Notes under the pieces: generated by a model
The model's database searches: none
What the model was told of the DNA's origin: nothing
The model's input: only the letters and a program-made list of their open reading frames with translations
In this document: positions 35,994 through 44,999 of the stretch, piece by piece
Position numbering within the stretch: the stretch's first letter is position 1
How the letters are laid out: every line of letters begins with the position of its first letter
Assembly: GCF_000300005.1 (NCBI RefSeq)
Contig: NC_018691.1
Span: 3,596,001-3,660,000 of the forward strand
Direction: 5' to 3'
DNA from: Alloalcanivorax dieselolei B5
Lineage (GTDB): Bacteria; Pseudomonadota; Gammaproteobacteria; Pseudomonadales; Alcanivoracaceae
Length of the DNA stretch: 64,000 nt
Translations under genes and position numbers: made by a program

Positions 35994-37901
35994 TCAGGGA
36001 CAGTCCCCCAGCCGCCAGACGTTACCGCCATCCTCGCTGTACAACGCGCTCACCCCCCAGGTGGAGCCGGCCATCGGTTCATCACTGCCCTGGGCGAAGT
36101 AGTCCGGCGCATAGTAATTGCCGGTGCTGTAAGCCCGCCCCGCCACCTTGTGGTAGTAGTTGTAAGTGGACTGAGCCTGGCACTCGTCGCCCGGCTGCGG
36201 CTGCGGGTCGCCGCCACCGCCGGATCCGGAACAGGCCTGTACCGGTCCCTCACAGCTGGCGTCGTCGTCCCGCCATTGGCACTGGCCACTGACCGGCGCT
36301 TCGGTCAGCTTGAACGCCTGCGCACCGTATTCCAGATAGCAATCGGCGTAATTGGTGTAGTCCAGCCGTCCGGCGCTGATGTGCTGATCCAGGGTCGCCA
36401 CCTGGCCGGCGTCGATAACGAAGTCGATCTGATCGCTGCTGCTCAGCCCGCCTTCGTCCTCGGCGGTTACCGTGGCGTTCTGGGGACCGCCCGGCAAATC
36501 GCAGGTCCGGGCGCTATAGCGCATACCGTCGATCTCCGCCGCCTGCGCTCCGCTGGCGAAGGTCACCGTCACCCCGGCCAGATCCTGATTGTCGTCCACC
36601 ACCTGGCCACTGATCGTCGCGCACTGCCCATCCACGCTCACCGCGATGTCACTGAGTACCGGAGCACTGGCAGGCGGTTCCGGCCCCACCCGCACGGTAC
36701 GGATAGCCGGTTCGCTTTCACCGCCGTCGTCATCGGCGGCGGTCACCGCCACGGAGTACAGGCCGTCCGCCAGCGGATCGCTGGTGGCCTGGAAGTAACC
36801 GTCATTGTCGGTGGCGGCGGACAGGGTCGTGCCGCCTCCGCTCACCCCCTCGATGACGATGGATACACCACTGACCACACCGTCCTCGTCACTGGCCTGG
36901 CCGCTGACCTGGATCCGGTCCGCGCTGGCGGTAACGTCCACCTGGACCAATACCGGCACCCGGTTACGATCGATCCGCGCATTGTGTTCGGCGAAGAAGC
37001 CACCGAGATAACCGGCGTAATTGATGCTGGCGCCGCTGACATAGCTGCCGGAGGCGCCCTGACCGCCGGACCAGGAGTGATCCAGGCCGTGAAACCAGAG
37101 CATGGAGACGCGGCCATCCTGCCACAGGAATTCCTCGGCGCTACCGCCGTCGGCGCTGATCACGGTGCTGCCAGGGATCTCGCTGACACCGTACAGCGCC
37201 GCCATGCCTTCCGCGTTTTGCCGGTTATAGCAGGTGTCCACGGTGGTATCGGCATCACCATGGGCGATCGAAGCGATCTGGGTGTCGAAGGCGCCTTGAT
37301 AACTGCCGCCGAGGTTGCGGCAGCGGCTTTCCACGTCCGCCTGCTCACAGGTCCCGATAGCACCGCCGGAGCTGGTGCCGACACTGGGGCCGGCGCTGAC
37401 CCCGACCCCGGCGAACACATCCGGCGCCAGACAGGCGGTGGTATTGGCGAAGCTGGCGCCGGAAGACAAACCGGCAATATAAACCTGGTTCGGATCAATG
37501 CCGCGAGCGGCGTCGCTGGACAGGGTATTGGCCAGGTTGATCAGGTTCTTGTAGTCGCCAGCGGAACGGGACTTGCTACCCTGCCAGTAGGACCAGCAGC
37601 TGAACCCGGCCTTGTTCATGGCATCCGGCACCGCCACCACCATGCCGTACTCTTCCGCGGCCACTTCCAGATTGGCGGTTTTGTAGGCGTCGATGGATTG
37701 GGTACAACCGTGCAGCACGATCAGCAGCGCCTTGCCGTTGCCCACCGGCGAGTCGCCGTCCGGGGTATAGAGATGAACCTTGTTGAAGCCGCCCAGGGAC
37801 AGGTTGTTCTGCCAGGCACCGGCGCTGGCCAGCGCCGGGATGGCGGCGGCCGTCAGGGTCAGGAACGCGATCATCAGGGACCGCATTGGTCTTCTGGTCA
37901 T
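35994..37901 (-). CDS. Secreted PHB-depolymerase-type esterase with Ig-like repeats
   Basis: 635 residues: signal peptide (about 1–27, cleavage near ALASA), esterase domain of the PHB depolymerase family to about 315 with oxyanion segment LHGCTQS, lipase box GLSSG (Ser146), and the GLDHSWSGG His region. Then two Ig-like or cadherin-like repeats (about 320–500) and a Cys-rich C-terminal module ending in a WGVSALYSEDGGNVW substrate-binding-like repeat. It probably degrades extracellular short-chain polyester; the polymer is not certain. The start is the ATG at 37901 with AGGAGAACAACA upstream; a longer frame is rejected. Confidence 0.82.
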   Translation of the reverse strand: MTRRPMRSLMIAFLTLTAAAIPALASAGAWQNNLSLGGFNKVHLYTPDGDSPVGNGKALLIVLHGCTQSIDAYKTANLEVAAEEYGMVVAVPDAMNKAGFSCWSYWQGSKSRSAGDYKNLINLANTLSSDAARGIDPNQVYIAGLSSGASFANTTACLAPDVFAGVGVSAGPSVGTSSGGAIGTCEQADVESRCRNLGGSYQGAFDTQIASIAHGDADTTVDTCYNRQNAEGMAALYGVSEIPGSTVISADGGSAEEFLWQDGRVSMLWFHGLDHSWSGGQGASGSYVSGASINYAGYLGGFFAEHNARIDRNRVPVLVQVDVTASADRIQVSGQASDEDGVVSGVSIVIEGVSGGGTTLSAATDNDGYFQATSDPLADGLYSVAVTAADDDGGESEPAIRTVRVGPEPPASAPVLSDIAVSVDGQCATISGQVVDDNQDLAGVTVTFASGAQAAEIDGMRYSARTCDLPGGPQNATVTAEDEGGLSSSDQIDFVIDAGQVATLDQHISAGRLDYTNYADCYLEYGAQAFKLTEAPVSGQCQWRDDDASCEGPVQACSGSGGGGDPQPQPGDECQAQSTYNYYHKVAGRAYSTGNYYAPDYFAQGSDEPMAGSTWGVSALYSEDGGNVWRLGDCP

Positions 37902-37980
37902 TGTTGTTCTCCTGATTGTCGTTGTTGTTTTTCGATGGTGTTTCCGGACCGGCGCGCAACACGATGCCCGGCCGGCCGCC

Positions 37981-38002
37981 TTATTCATCACCCGATGAAT
38001 AA
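37981..38002. promoter_or_regulatory. Palindrome upstream of the depolymerase gene
   Basis: TTATTCATC and GATGAATAA are separated by ACCC, 80 bp before the start codon in an AT-rich patch. It fits an operator or a small stem-loop. Confidence 0.45.
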
Positions 38003-38045
38003 AAACTCATCAAGCGTTGAATATTTGCGCGAAGGAGTCAAGACT

Positions 38046-38130
38046 GCTGTGGGAAGCTTGCTTGCAAGCGAATGGCCAACGGCCCGGGGGCATTCGCGGC
38101 CAAGGCCGCTTCCCACAGCGGCTTCGTAGC
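38046..38130. repeat. REP-like inverted pair
   Basis: CTGTGGGAAGC (38047–38057) and GCTTCCCACAG (38108–38118) face each other. The interior has GCTTGCTTGCAAGCGAA, and the right end GCGGCTTCGTAGCA is identical to that at 8197–8210. Confidence 0.7.
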
Positions 38131-38191
38131 ATGATCCGTGGGAGCTTGTAGCAAACGGAGGGAGAGTCACCGTGCCGGCTGGCTGGTCGGC

Positions 38192-39313
38192 CTAGTCCTG
38201 TTGCCGGCGCTGGCTGTCGGCACGGACTTCTTGCAGGCCGGCGTCGCTGATCAGCCCCAGACGATGGGCGTGGCTGGCCATCTCCAGACTGTCGCGAGCC
38301 AGGATCATTTCGCAGCCCTGGGCCGATACCTGCCGCGCCAGCTGGTGAATCTCACAGTCCCGGGACGGACTCTGATGGACATGGCGAATGTAGATCGCCT
38401 TCACCCGCCCCGGGTGCTCGGCGACGATCTGAGCATACACTTCCGGATCGCGCTGGCCGCTGTCGCCAATCAGCACGAACGGCAATTGCGGATACAACGC
38501 CATCATGCGCCGGATCAGCAGCGCCTTGTGATCCTTGGCGCGGCGCGGCCAGGGCCGTTGCAGCGTCAGCCCCCATTCACGCAGGAACAGAATCGGGCCA
38601 TGGGGAATGCGGTTGAGGTGAAAGAATTCCGACAGCATTTCATAGAGGGTCCAGGGCGCCCGGGACACATACAGCATGGGCCGGCGCCGTTCACCATCGA
38701 GGCCTTGAAACAAGGCGCGGTACAACGCGGAGACGCCGGGAAAGGCGGTGCGATGACGGGCTTTTTCCACGAACAACCGGTACAGCATCCACAGCTTGTT
38801 GGCGACGCCGGTGAACATCACGGTATCGTCGATATCGCTGACCACCGCCAGGTCCACATCCACGGGCGGGATATACACTTTGGCGTCCGCGTTGGCCGGC
38901 TCGTCACTGTCCCGCTCCGGCAACAGCGTCAGTCGCACGGTCTGCCAGGACGATTCGGCGGGCAACGTATCCTGAATCGGCAGGCGCACGGTAAAGTAGC
39001 CGTCACCGTCGGTTTTCACTTCGTCCCGGGAGCCCAGAGCGCGTACCCGCACCCGGGCTCCGCCAATGCCCCAACGCACCGTGCGCCGCCCCACGTTGAC
39101 CAGATCGTTGAGCGGCCCCTCCGCCAGGTCCAACCCCAGGCCCGGCTGGCGAAACACGCGACCGATGAGAAACAGCTCCTGGCGCGAGCCATAGCCCCGA
39201 TAGCATTGAATCACCCGCGCTCCCCGCCCCTCGGCGCGGCGCACCGGGCGAGCAAGAAAACGCAGCAGGTTCCGCAGCCCCCGGTACAGGGCCCGGGGTG
39301 AAGGCACAGGCAT
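38192..39313 (-). CDS. App1-domain phosphatidate-phosphatase-like protein
   Basis: 373 residues of the App1 (actin-patch protein 1) phosphatase family. The first ~150 residues form a beta-rich domain (GRVFRQP, GDGYFTVRLP). The HAD-like catalytic domain then starts at VVSDIDDTVMFTGV, whose first Asp is the nucleophile. LYVSRAPWTLYEML and the PFVLIGDSGQRDPEVYAQI motif, with the final acidic pair, follow. In yeast App1 dephosphorylates phosphatidate; bacterial members are uncharacterised. It has no signal peptide. It precedes the AstE-like gene on the same strand by 51 bp, reading downstream of it. Confidence 0.82.
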   Translation of the reverse strand: MPVPSPRALYRGLRNLLRFLARPVRRAEGRGARVIQCYRGYGSRQELFLIGRVFRQPGLGLDLAEGPLNDLVNVGRRTVRWGIGGARVRVRALGSRDEVKTDGDGYFTVRLPIQDTLPAESSWQTVRLTLLPERDSDEPANADAKVYIPPVDVDLAVVSDIDDTVMFTGVANKLWMLYRLFVEKARHRTAFPGVSALYRALFQGLDGERRRPMLYVSRAPWTLYEMLSEFFHLNRIPHGPILFLREWGLTLQRPWPRRAKDHKALLIRRMMALYPQLPFVLIGDSGQRDPEVYAQIVAEHPGRVKAIYIRHVHQSPSRDCEIHQLARQVSAQGCEMILARDSLEMASHAHRLGLISDAGLQEVRADSQRRQQD

Positions 39314-39364
39314 GGTGTCTCCCCATCACGATCAGTGGGACAAAGAATAGCGAAAGCGGCAACG

Positions 39365-40441
39365 CTAAACGATGGGCGGCTCCCCCGCCAGGGTGGGGCC
39401 GTGTTCGATGTCGGAGGTAAACACCTCCAGATTCTGCGCCACTTCCTGCACCTCATCGAAGCGGGCGATGTGATAAAGCGCCTCGCCCTCGTTCACCAAT
39501 GGCAGATTGTTGCGGCCCACCAGAATGCCGGCGCAGGGGGAATGGATCGATACATCGTCGCCACCGAACGGGCTGGAGATACGGCCGATCAGTTGGCCTT
39601 TCCTCAGCCAGGCGCCGAGCGCCACCAACGGCAGGAACACGCCGTCCCGGTCCGCGCGGACCCAACTGGAAGAGCGAGCGATATGGGGCTCAAGCGGCGC
39701 CCGGGTCTTGCGCGAACCGGTCATGCCCAGATGGTGCATGACATTGAGCACGCCCCGCACCCCCGCGCGGATACAGCCTTCCTCGAAGCGCAGCGCCTCG
39801 CCGGCTTCGTAGGTGACCACCGGGATACCCTGGGCCTCCGCCACTTCCCGCAGAGTGCCCTCGCCCAGCACCGAATTGATCACCACCGGCACACCGAACG
39901 CGCTGGCCATCTCGGCGGTGGCCTGGTTGGACAGGTCGGCGCGGATCTGCGGCAAATTGGCACGATGGATGGCGCCGGTGTGCAGATCCACCGCGTGGGT
40001 GGCGCGATCCAGCACCTGGGTCTTGAACTGCCAGGCCATGCGGGCGCCCAGGCTGCCCGTCTCCGAGCCGGGGAAACAGCGGTTGAGATCCCGGCGGTCC
40101 GGCAAATAACGGGTCTTGTGAATGAAGCCAAACACATTGACCACCGGCACCGCCAGCAAGGTGCCATTAAGCCGGCGCAAGGAGGAATGGCGCAGCAGGC
40201 GGCGGATGATTTCCACGCCGTTGAGTTCATCACCGTGAATGGCCGCGCTGACCATCAGCACCGGCCCGGGATGGCGGCCATGAATGACATGAATCGGCAC
40301 GTTCAACGGCGTCTGTGTATAAAGCTGCGCCAACGGCAACTCCACCTTGGCGCGGGTACCCGGCGCCACGGTGATACCGTTCAACTGAAACGGCGCCGCT
40401 TTTTGTTCTTTAGGGTTCTTGGTATTACTGTTTTTCATCAA
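39365..40441 (-). CDS. AstE/AspA-like zinc carboxypeptidase
   Basis: 358-residue zinc hydrolase of the succinylglutamate desuccinylase/aspartoacylase family. Zinc-binding HGDE near residue 70 and the later His in DLHTG (about 152), and a flexible C-terminal beta domain (SIHSPCAGIL). Members remove an acyl group from an amino acid or cleave a C-terminal residue. Here it lies third in a rimB–rimK cluster, so a role in trimming or recycling Glu-type tags is possible, but this is inference. It is 122 bp after rimK, the gap holding a TGTCAAC-type repeat. Confidence 0.82.
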   Translation of the reverse strand: MMKNSNTKNPKEQKAAPFQLNGITVAPGTRAKVELPLAQLYTQTPLNVPIHVIHGRHPGPVLMVSAAIHGDELNGVEIIRRLLRHSSLRRLNGTLLAVPVVNVFGFIHKTRYLPDRRDLNRCFPGSETGSLGARMAWQFKTQVLDRATHAVDLHTGAIHRANLPQIRADLSNQATAEMASAFGVPVVINSVLGEGTLREVAEAQGIPVVTYEAGEALRFEEGCIRAGVRGVLNVMHHLGMTGSRKTRAPLEPHIARSSSWVRADRDGVFLPLVALGAWLRKGQLIGRISSPFGGDDVSIHSPCAGILVGRNNLPLVNEGEALYHIARFDEVQEVAQNLEVFTSDIEHGPTLAGEPPIV

Positions 40442-40527
40442 TTACCCGCGTCTGATCGTACCACCGACGAGGCCAGCGGCGTTCGCCTGCAGGCAGGCTC
40501 CTACAAATTCCTTTGATTTTGCCTTTC

Positions 40528-40559
40528 GCTGTCAACTGTCAACTATCCACTGTCAACTG
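40528..40559. repeat. TGTCAAC-type repeat, copy 1
   Basis: CGCTGTCAACTGTCAACTATCCACTGTC and the next bases are a run of near-7-bp units between rimK and the AstE-like gene. Further copies are at 52767–52797, 56738–56768 (reverse) and 56903–56920. Confidence 0.75.
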
Positions 40560-40563
40560 CTTT

Positions 40564-41472
40564 TCACCCTTTCGCCCCCTTGGTCTGGGTGCGGAAAGGC
40601 CTCGCGTCCTTTTCAATGAAACGAATCAGCATGCCGGCCACGTCCTTGCCGGTGGCCGATTCAATACCTTCCAGGCCCGGCGAGGAGTTCACTTCCATCA
40701 CCAGCGGACCATGATTGGAACGCAGGATATCCACGCCGGCCACGTTCAACCCCATGATGCGGGCGGCACGGACCGCGGTGGCACGTTCTTCCGGGGTAAT
40801 GCGGATCAGACTGGCGGTGCCGCCACGATGGAGATTGGAACGGAACTCTCCGGCCTTCGCCTGCCGCTTCATCGCCGCGATCACCTTGCCGCCCACCACG
40901 AAACAACGAATATCGGCACCGCCGGCTTCCTTGATGTACTCCTGCACCATCACCGAAACGTTCAGCCCCATGAAGGCCTCGATCACCGATTCCGCCGCCT
41001 TCACCGTCTCCGCCAACACCACGCCGATGCCCTGGGTGCCTTCCAGCATTTTGATCACCAGCGGCGCGCCGCCGACCATGCTGATCAGATCGGGAATGTC
41101 ATCCGGGGAGTGGGCAAACCCGGTCACCGGCAACCCCACGCCCTTGCGGGATAACAACTGCAGGGAACGCAGCTTGTCCCGGGAGCGGGAAATGGCCACC
41201 GATTCGTTCACCGGGAACACACCCATCATCTCGAACTGACGCAGCACCGCGGTACCGTACTGGGTGATGGACGCCCCGATCCGCGGGACGACGGCGTCAA
41301 AGCCTTCCAGCACTTCACCTTTGAAATGAATCTCCGGCTTGTGCGAGACCATGCTCATATAGCAGCGCAGCGTATCGATGACGTGCATCTCATGGCCGGC
41401 TTCCCTGCCCGCCTCCAACAGACGGTGCGTGGAATACAACTGCTTGTTACGGGAAAGAATGGCGATTTTCAT
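40564..41472 (-). CDS. rimK: RimK, ATP-grasp glutamate ligase
   Basis: 302-residue ATP-grasp ligase of the RimK family (E. coli 300), which adds Glu residues to the C-terminus of ribosomal protein S6. N-terminal lid domain ([21 protein letters not shown]), ATP-binding loop [19 protein letters not shown], and metal-binding [14 protein letters not shown] with its Asn and Glu. The start ATG overlaps the rimB stop by 4 bp (41469–41472). With rimB and the AstE-like gene it forms a three-gene unit seen in several gammaproteobacteria. Confidence 0.95.
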   Translation of the reverse strand: MKIAILSRNKQLYSTHRLLEAGREAGHEMHVIDTLRCYMSMVSHKPEIHFKGEVLEGFDAVVPRIGASITQYGTAVLRQFEMMGVFPVNESVAISRSRDKLRSLQLLSRKGVGLPVTGFAHSPDDIPDLISMVGGAPLVIKMLEGTQGIGVVLAETVKAAESVIEAFMGLNVSVMVQEYIKEAGGADIRCFVVGGKVIAAMKRQAKAGEFRSNLHRGGTASLIRITPEERATAVRAARIMGLNVAGVDILRSNHGPLVMEVNSSPGLEGIESATGKDVAGMLIRFIEKDARPFRTQTKGAKG

Positions 41473-41903
41473 GGCTGACGCTCATTACCACCGAGTAAGA
41501 AAGAAGACCGGGGATCCACCATGACGCGTCCCATGGCGGTGCGTCCCAGCAACATGCGAAATTTCATCGTGTCACGATCCGTGAGGGTCACCTCGATCGG
41601 CCACCGTTGCCCGCCCATCACCACTTCGGTGACGATCACCGGGCGCCGTTCACGGTGACCACCGGAATCCGACACCACCCTGTACTCCAGCACCGGCGCT
41701 TCGCACTCACGAACATCGTCGGAATGCTGGAATGGATGAATGAGAAAACGTACCCAATCACCGCCATCACGCTGAAAGTGCTCGACACTGAAGGCGTGCA
41801 ACGCCGAAGTGCGCGCCCCGGTGTCCACCTTGACCTTGATCGCCTGAATACCCAGCTGCGGCAGGCTGGCCCACTCCCGCCAGCCAACGACGGATTTCTT
41901 CAT
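41469..41903 (-). CDS. rimB: RimB-like retropepsin-fold protease
   Basis: 144-residue protein of the family annotated as ATP-dependent zinc protease (PF05618). The [13 protein letters not shown] segment is the aspartyl-protease DTG-type catalytic motif of a retropepsin fold, followed by the second-half motif [10 protein letters not shown]. In Pseudomonas fluorescens RimB works with RimK and RimA to control S6 glutamation. Here it is translationally coupled to rimK. The zinc claim in the usual name is not supported by any visible HExxH motif. Downstream of argG and 65 bp after a REP-like pair. Confidence 0.85.
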   Translation of the reverse strand: MKKSVVGWREWASLPQLGIQAIKVKVDTGARTSALHAFSVEHFQRDGGDWVRFLIHPFQHSDDVRECEAPVLEYRVVSDSGGHRERRPVIVTEVVMGGQRWPIEVTLTDRDTMKFRMLLGRTAMGRVMVDPRSSFLLGGNERQP

Positions 41904-41965
41904 CCTGAACCCTCACCACTTCTCTGCGCAGACTACACAGAAGCGCGCGCGACGTCTTCTCAAAC

Positions 41966-42037
41966 GATCGCGGCCCGTGGGCCGCTCCTACACTGGCATC
42001 GACCACCAACTGTAGGAGCGGCCCACGGGCCGCGATC
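41966..42037. repeat. REP-like perfect inverted pair
   Basis: Arms 41966–41992 and 42011–42037 are perfect 27-bp complements, with an 18-nt spacer. The GTAGGAGCGGCCCACGGGCC core is the Pseudomonas REP type. It lies 32 bp after the argG stop. Confidence 0.85.
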
Positions 42038-42068
42038 TGCTTTTTACAGGCCGTTGATGACGGCCCGG

Positions 42069-43292
42069 TTACGACAACTTGCGACCGTTCTTGGCGGCGA
42101 TGCGCAAACGCAAGGCGTTGAGCTTGATGAAGCCCTCGGCGTCCTTCTGATTGTAGGCGCCGGCGTCGTCCTCGAAGGTGGCGATGGAGGCGTCAAACAG
42201 GCTGTCGTTGTCGGAGCGGCGGCCGACCACGGCCACATGGCCCTTATACAGTTTGACCCGCACTTCCCCATTGACGTGTTCCTGGGTGGCGTCGATCAGC
42301 TTCTGCAGTGCCAGACGTTCCGGGCTCCACCAGTAGCCGTTATAGAGCAGTTCGGCGTACTTGGGCATCACCGAATCCTTCAGATGCGCGGACTCACGGT
42401 CCAGGGTCAGGGATTCGATGGCGCGGTGGGCCGGCAGCATGATGGTGCCGCCGGGGGTTTCGTAGCAACCCCGGGACTTCATGCCGACATAGCGGTTTTC
42501 GACGATGTCGAGACGGCCAATGCCGTTGTCACCGCCCAGTTTGTTCAGTTTGGTGAGCACCTCGGCGGGGCTCAGACGCTCGCCGTCGATGGCGACGATA
42601 TCACCCTTCTCGTAGGTCAGGGTGATGTAGGTGGGCTGATCCGGGGCGTTTTCCGGGCTCACGCTCCAGCGCCACATGTCTTCTTCGGCTTCCCACCACG
42701 GATCTTCCAGATTGCCGCCTTCATAGGAGATGTGCAGCAGGTTGGCGTCCATGGAGTACGGGGATTTCTTCTTCTTGCTGGTGAAATCCACCGGAATCTC
42801 GTGGTCCTCGCAGAAGGCCATCAACTTCTCGCGGGAATTCAGTTCCCACTCCCGCCACGGCGCGATTACCTGGATGCCGGGCTTGAGCGCGTAGGCGCCC
42901 AGTTCGAAGCGCACCTGGTCGTTACCCTTGCCGGTAGCGCCGTGAGAGATGGCGTCAGCGCCGGTTTCCTCGGCGATTTCCACCAGACGCTTGGCGATCA
43001 GCGGGCGCGCGATGGAGGTGCCCAGCAGGTACTCGCCCTCATAGATGGTGTTGGCGCGGAACATCGGGAACACGTAGTCACGCACGAACTCCTCGCGCAG
43101 ATCCTCGATGTAGATCTCCTTCACGCCCATGGCCTGGGCCTTGGCGCGGGCCGGCTCCACTTCCTCACCCTGGCCGATATCGGCGGTAAAGGTCACCACC
43201 TCACACTGGTAGGTTTCCTGCAACCATTTGACGATCACCGAAGTATCCAGGCCACCGGAATAGGCCAATACCACTTTATTGATGCCGGACAT
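42069..43292 (-). CDS. argG: Argininosuccinate synthase
   Basis: 407-residue enzyme joining citrulline and aspartate with ATP, the penultimate step of arginine synthesis. N-terminal PP-loop [19 protein letters not shown], the [15 protein letters not shown] segment, and the conserved [13 protein letters not shown] and [18 protein letters not shown] stretches. The start is the ATG at 43292 with GTGGAGC upstream; the open frame to 44219 is spurious. It is apart from argD–argF (49456–51542), so the pathway genes are scattered. Divergent from rnt. Confidence 0.97.
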   Translation of the reverse strand: MSGINKVVLAYSGGLDTSVIVKWLQETYQCEVVTFTADIGQGEEVEPARAKAQAMGVKEIYIEDLREEFVRDYVFPMFRANTIYEGEYLLGTSIARPLIAKRLVEIAEETGADAISHGATGKGNDQVRFELGAYALKPGIQVIAPWREWELNSREKLMAFCEDHEIPVDFTSKKKKSPYSMDANLLHISYEGGNLEDPWWEAEEDMWRWSVSPENAPDQPTYITLTYEKGDIVAIDGERLSPAEVLTKLNKLGGDNGIGRLDIVENRYVGMKSRGCYETPGGTIMLPAHRAIESLTLDRESAHLKDSVMPKYAELLYNGYWWSPERLALQKLIDATQEHVNGEVRVKLYKGHVAVVGRRSDNDSLFDASIATFEDDAGAYNQKDAEGFIKLNALRLRIAAKNGRKLS

Positions 43293-43361
43293 GCAAAGCT
43301 CCACACGATGGACGCGCACCGCCGGCCTGGCCGGACGATGGCAGTGAACGAAAGACCGCGT

Positions 43362-43367
43362 ATTGTA
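43362..43367 (-). promoter_or_regulatory. Candidate -10 box for argG
   Basis: TACAAT on the minus strand, 70 bp before the argG ATG, with TGACGG 17 bp upstream as a modest -35. Confidence 0.35.
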
Positions 43368-43514
43368 CCCGCCACCGTCCGTCGCCGTCACCTGTCCCCG
43401 AGAGCAACGTCCTGCCGCCCGGTTTTGTGTAGAATGGCGCCTCAGCCCGGGGCCGGCGGCCTTGTGCGGGGATATCTGGCCCCGTAGCATGGGCACGCTT
43501 TGTACGGAGACCCC

Positions 43515-44183
43515 ATGAGCGAGAAACACCCTTCCCTTGCCTTGCGCTTCCGGGGCTTTTTGCCCGTCGTGGTGGACGTGGAGACCGGCGGCTTTGACGC
43601 GCGCCACGACGCCCTGCTGGAAATCGCGGCGGTTTTGCTGGAAATGGACTCCGGGGGCTACCTGCGTCCAGCCACCCGCATCCACTTCCACGTGGACCCG
43701 TTCCCCGGTGCCAACATCGAGCAGGCGGCCCTGGATTTCACCGGCATCGACCCGAGTAACCCGTTGCGCGGCGCGGTGGCCGAGGACATCGCGCTCAGCG
43801 GAATCTTCGATCCGGTACGCAAGGCGGTGAAGCAGAACGGCTGTAACCGGGCGGTGCTGGTGGGACACAACAGCTTCTTCGACCAGGGGTTCCTTAACGC
43901 CGCTTCCGAGCGCAACGACGTCAAACGCAACCCGTTCCACCCGTTTTCCAGCTTCGATACCGCCGCCCTGGCCGGTCTGGTCTACGGTCAGACGGTGCTG
44001 GCCAAAGCCTGCGAGGCGGCTGGCATCCGCTTCAGCCAGCGCGAGGCGCATTCGGCCCTGTACGACGCCACCCGCACCGCCGAGCTGTTCTGCTCCATGG
44101 TCAATCGCTTCCGCGATCTGGGCGGCTGGCCGCCGCCGCCGCCCGCCAAGATGCCGCCGACCCTGGTGCGGGAACTGGACTGA
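43515..44183 (+). CDS. rnt: Ribonuclease T
   Basis: DEDD-family 3'-5' exonuclease of 222 residues that trims tRNA and stable RNA ends. Exo [22 protein letters not shown] (catalytic D and E), Exo [14 protein letters not shown], Exo [17 protein letters not shown] near the C-terminus. The first motif has Gly where E. coli has Ala. The ATG at 43515 follows ACGGAGACCCC; a TTG at 43500 is not used. Divergent from argG, convergent with the peroxiredoxin gene. Confidence 0.95.
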   Translation: MSEKHPSLALRFRGFLPVVVDVETGGFDARHDALLEIAAVLLEMDSGGYLRPATRIHFHVDPFPGANIEQAALDFTGIDPSNPLRGAVAEDIALSGIFDPVRKAVKQNGCNRAVLVGHNSFFDQGFLNAASERNDVKRNPFHPFSSFDTAALAGLVYGQTVLAKACEAAGIRFSQREAHSALYDATRTAELFCSMVNRFRDLGGWPPPPPAKMPPTLVRELD

Positions 44184-44219
44184 GGGACACCGGGCAGGGT
44201 ACCGGCATCCGGAAACCAT

Positions 44220-44270
44220 CGCGGCCCGTGGGCCACTCCCACGGATTGTAGGAGCGGCCCACGGGCCGCG
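44220..44270. repeat. REP-like inverted pair between convergent genes
   Basis: 44220–44242 and 44248–44270 are inverted copies at 21 of 23, with a 5-nt loop and the same GGCCCACGGGCCGC core as 41966–42037. It lies between two converging genes. Confidence 0.8.
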
Positions 44271-44313
44271 CTGGTTTCAGCTTCCCGCGCCAAACGTCCG
44301 GCGCGCTACGCTT

Positions 44314-44916
44314 TTACAGCTTGTCGGCGTTCTGGGACAAATAGGACGCCACGCCTTCCGGGCTGTCCTTCATGCCCGAGTCCCCTTTCTGCCAACCGGC
44401 CGGACACACTTCGCCGTGCTCTTCGTGGAACTGGATGGCGTCCACCAGACGCACCAGCTCGTCGATATTACGGCCCAGCGGCAGATCGTTGACGATCTGG
44501 CTGCGCACCACGCCGTTGTTGTCGATCAGGAAGGCACCACGGAACGCCATGCCGCCTTCGGATTCGACATCGTAGGCCTGGGCGATCTGGTGATTCATGT
44601 CGGCGGCCAGGGTGTATTGCACCGCGCCAATACCGCCGTCGTTCACCGGGGTGTTACGCCAGGCGTTGTGGGTGAAATGGCTGTCGATGGAGACACCGAT
44701 CACTTCCACGCCGCGCTCCTTGAACGCATCCATGCGGTGATCCAGAGCGATCAGCTCGGACGGGCAGACGAAGGTGAAGTCCAGCGGGTAAAAGAACACC
44801 AGACCATATTTGCCCTTGATCGCCTCGGACAGGGTGAACTCGTCGACGATGCTGCCATCGCCCAATACCGCGGGAACGGTGAAGTCGGGTGCGGGTTTAC
44901 CTACCAATACGCCCAT
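44314..44916 (-). CDS. Typical 2-Cys peroxiredoxin (AhpC/Prx1 type)
   Basis: 200-residue peroxidase. Peroxidatic Cys51 in FVCPSEL, resolving Cys171 in GEVCPAGW, and the GGIGAVQYTL/YL-type C-terminal arm features that make the enzyme prone to over-oxidation. It reduces peroxides using thioredoxin or AhpF; no ahpF is beside it. It follows grxD on the same strand across 83 bp that contains a terminator. GGAGAG precedes the ATG at 44916. Confidence 0.96.
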   Translation of the reverse strand: MGVLVGKPAPDFTVPAVLGDGSIVDEFTLSEAIKGKYGLVFFYPLDFTFVCPSELIALDHRMDAFKERGVEVIGVSIDSHFTHNAWRNTPVNDGGIGAVQYTLAADMNHQIAQAYDVESEGGMAFRGAFLIDNNGVVRSQIVNDLPLGRNIDELVRLVDAIQFHEEHGEVCPAGWQKGDSGMKDSPEGVASYLSQNADKL

Positions 44917-44942
44917 CTCGTTTTCTCTCCAGTTAAATCACA

Positions 44943-44969
44943 AGGGAAAACCCGCCGTGAACGGCGGGT
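44943..44969 (-). terminator. Intrinsic terminator between grxD and the peroxiredoxin gene
   Basis: On the minus strand ACCCGCCGT pairs with ACGGCGGGT (44969–44950), followed by TTTTCCCTT. The T-tract ends about 30 nt before the peroxiredoxin ATG. Confidence 0.75.
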
Positions 44970-44999
44970 GTGCCGGTGCGTTCTCGTCGCATCCGACGT

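Larger units (their letters stand above)
37902..38191. other. Spacer upstream of the depolymerase gene (290 bp)
   Basis: It contains an operator-like palindrome near the depolymerase (37981–38002), then a REP-like inverted pair (38046–38130). No gene is seen. Confidence 0.6.
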
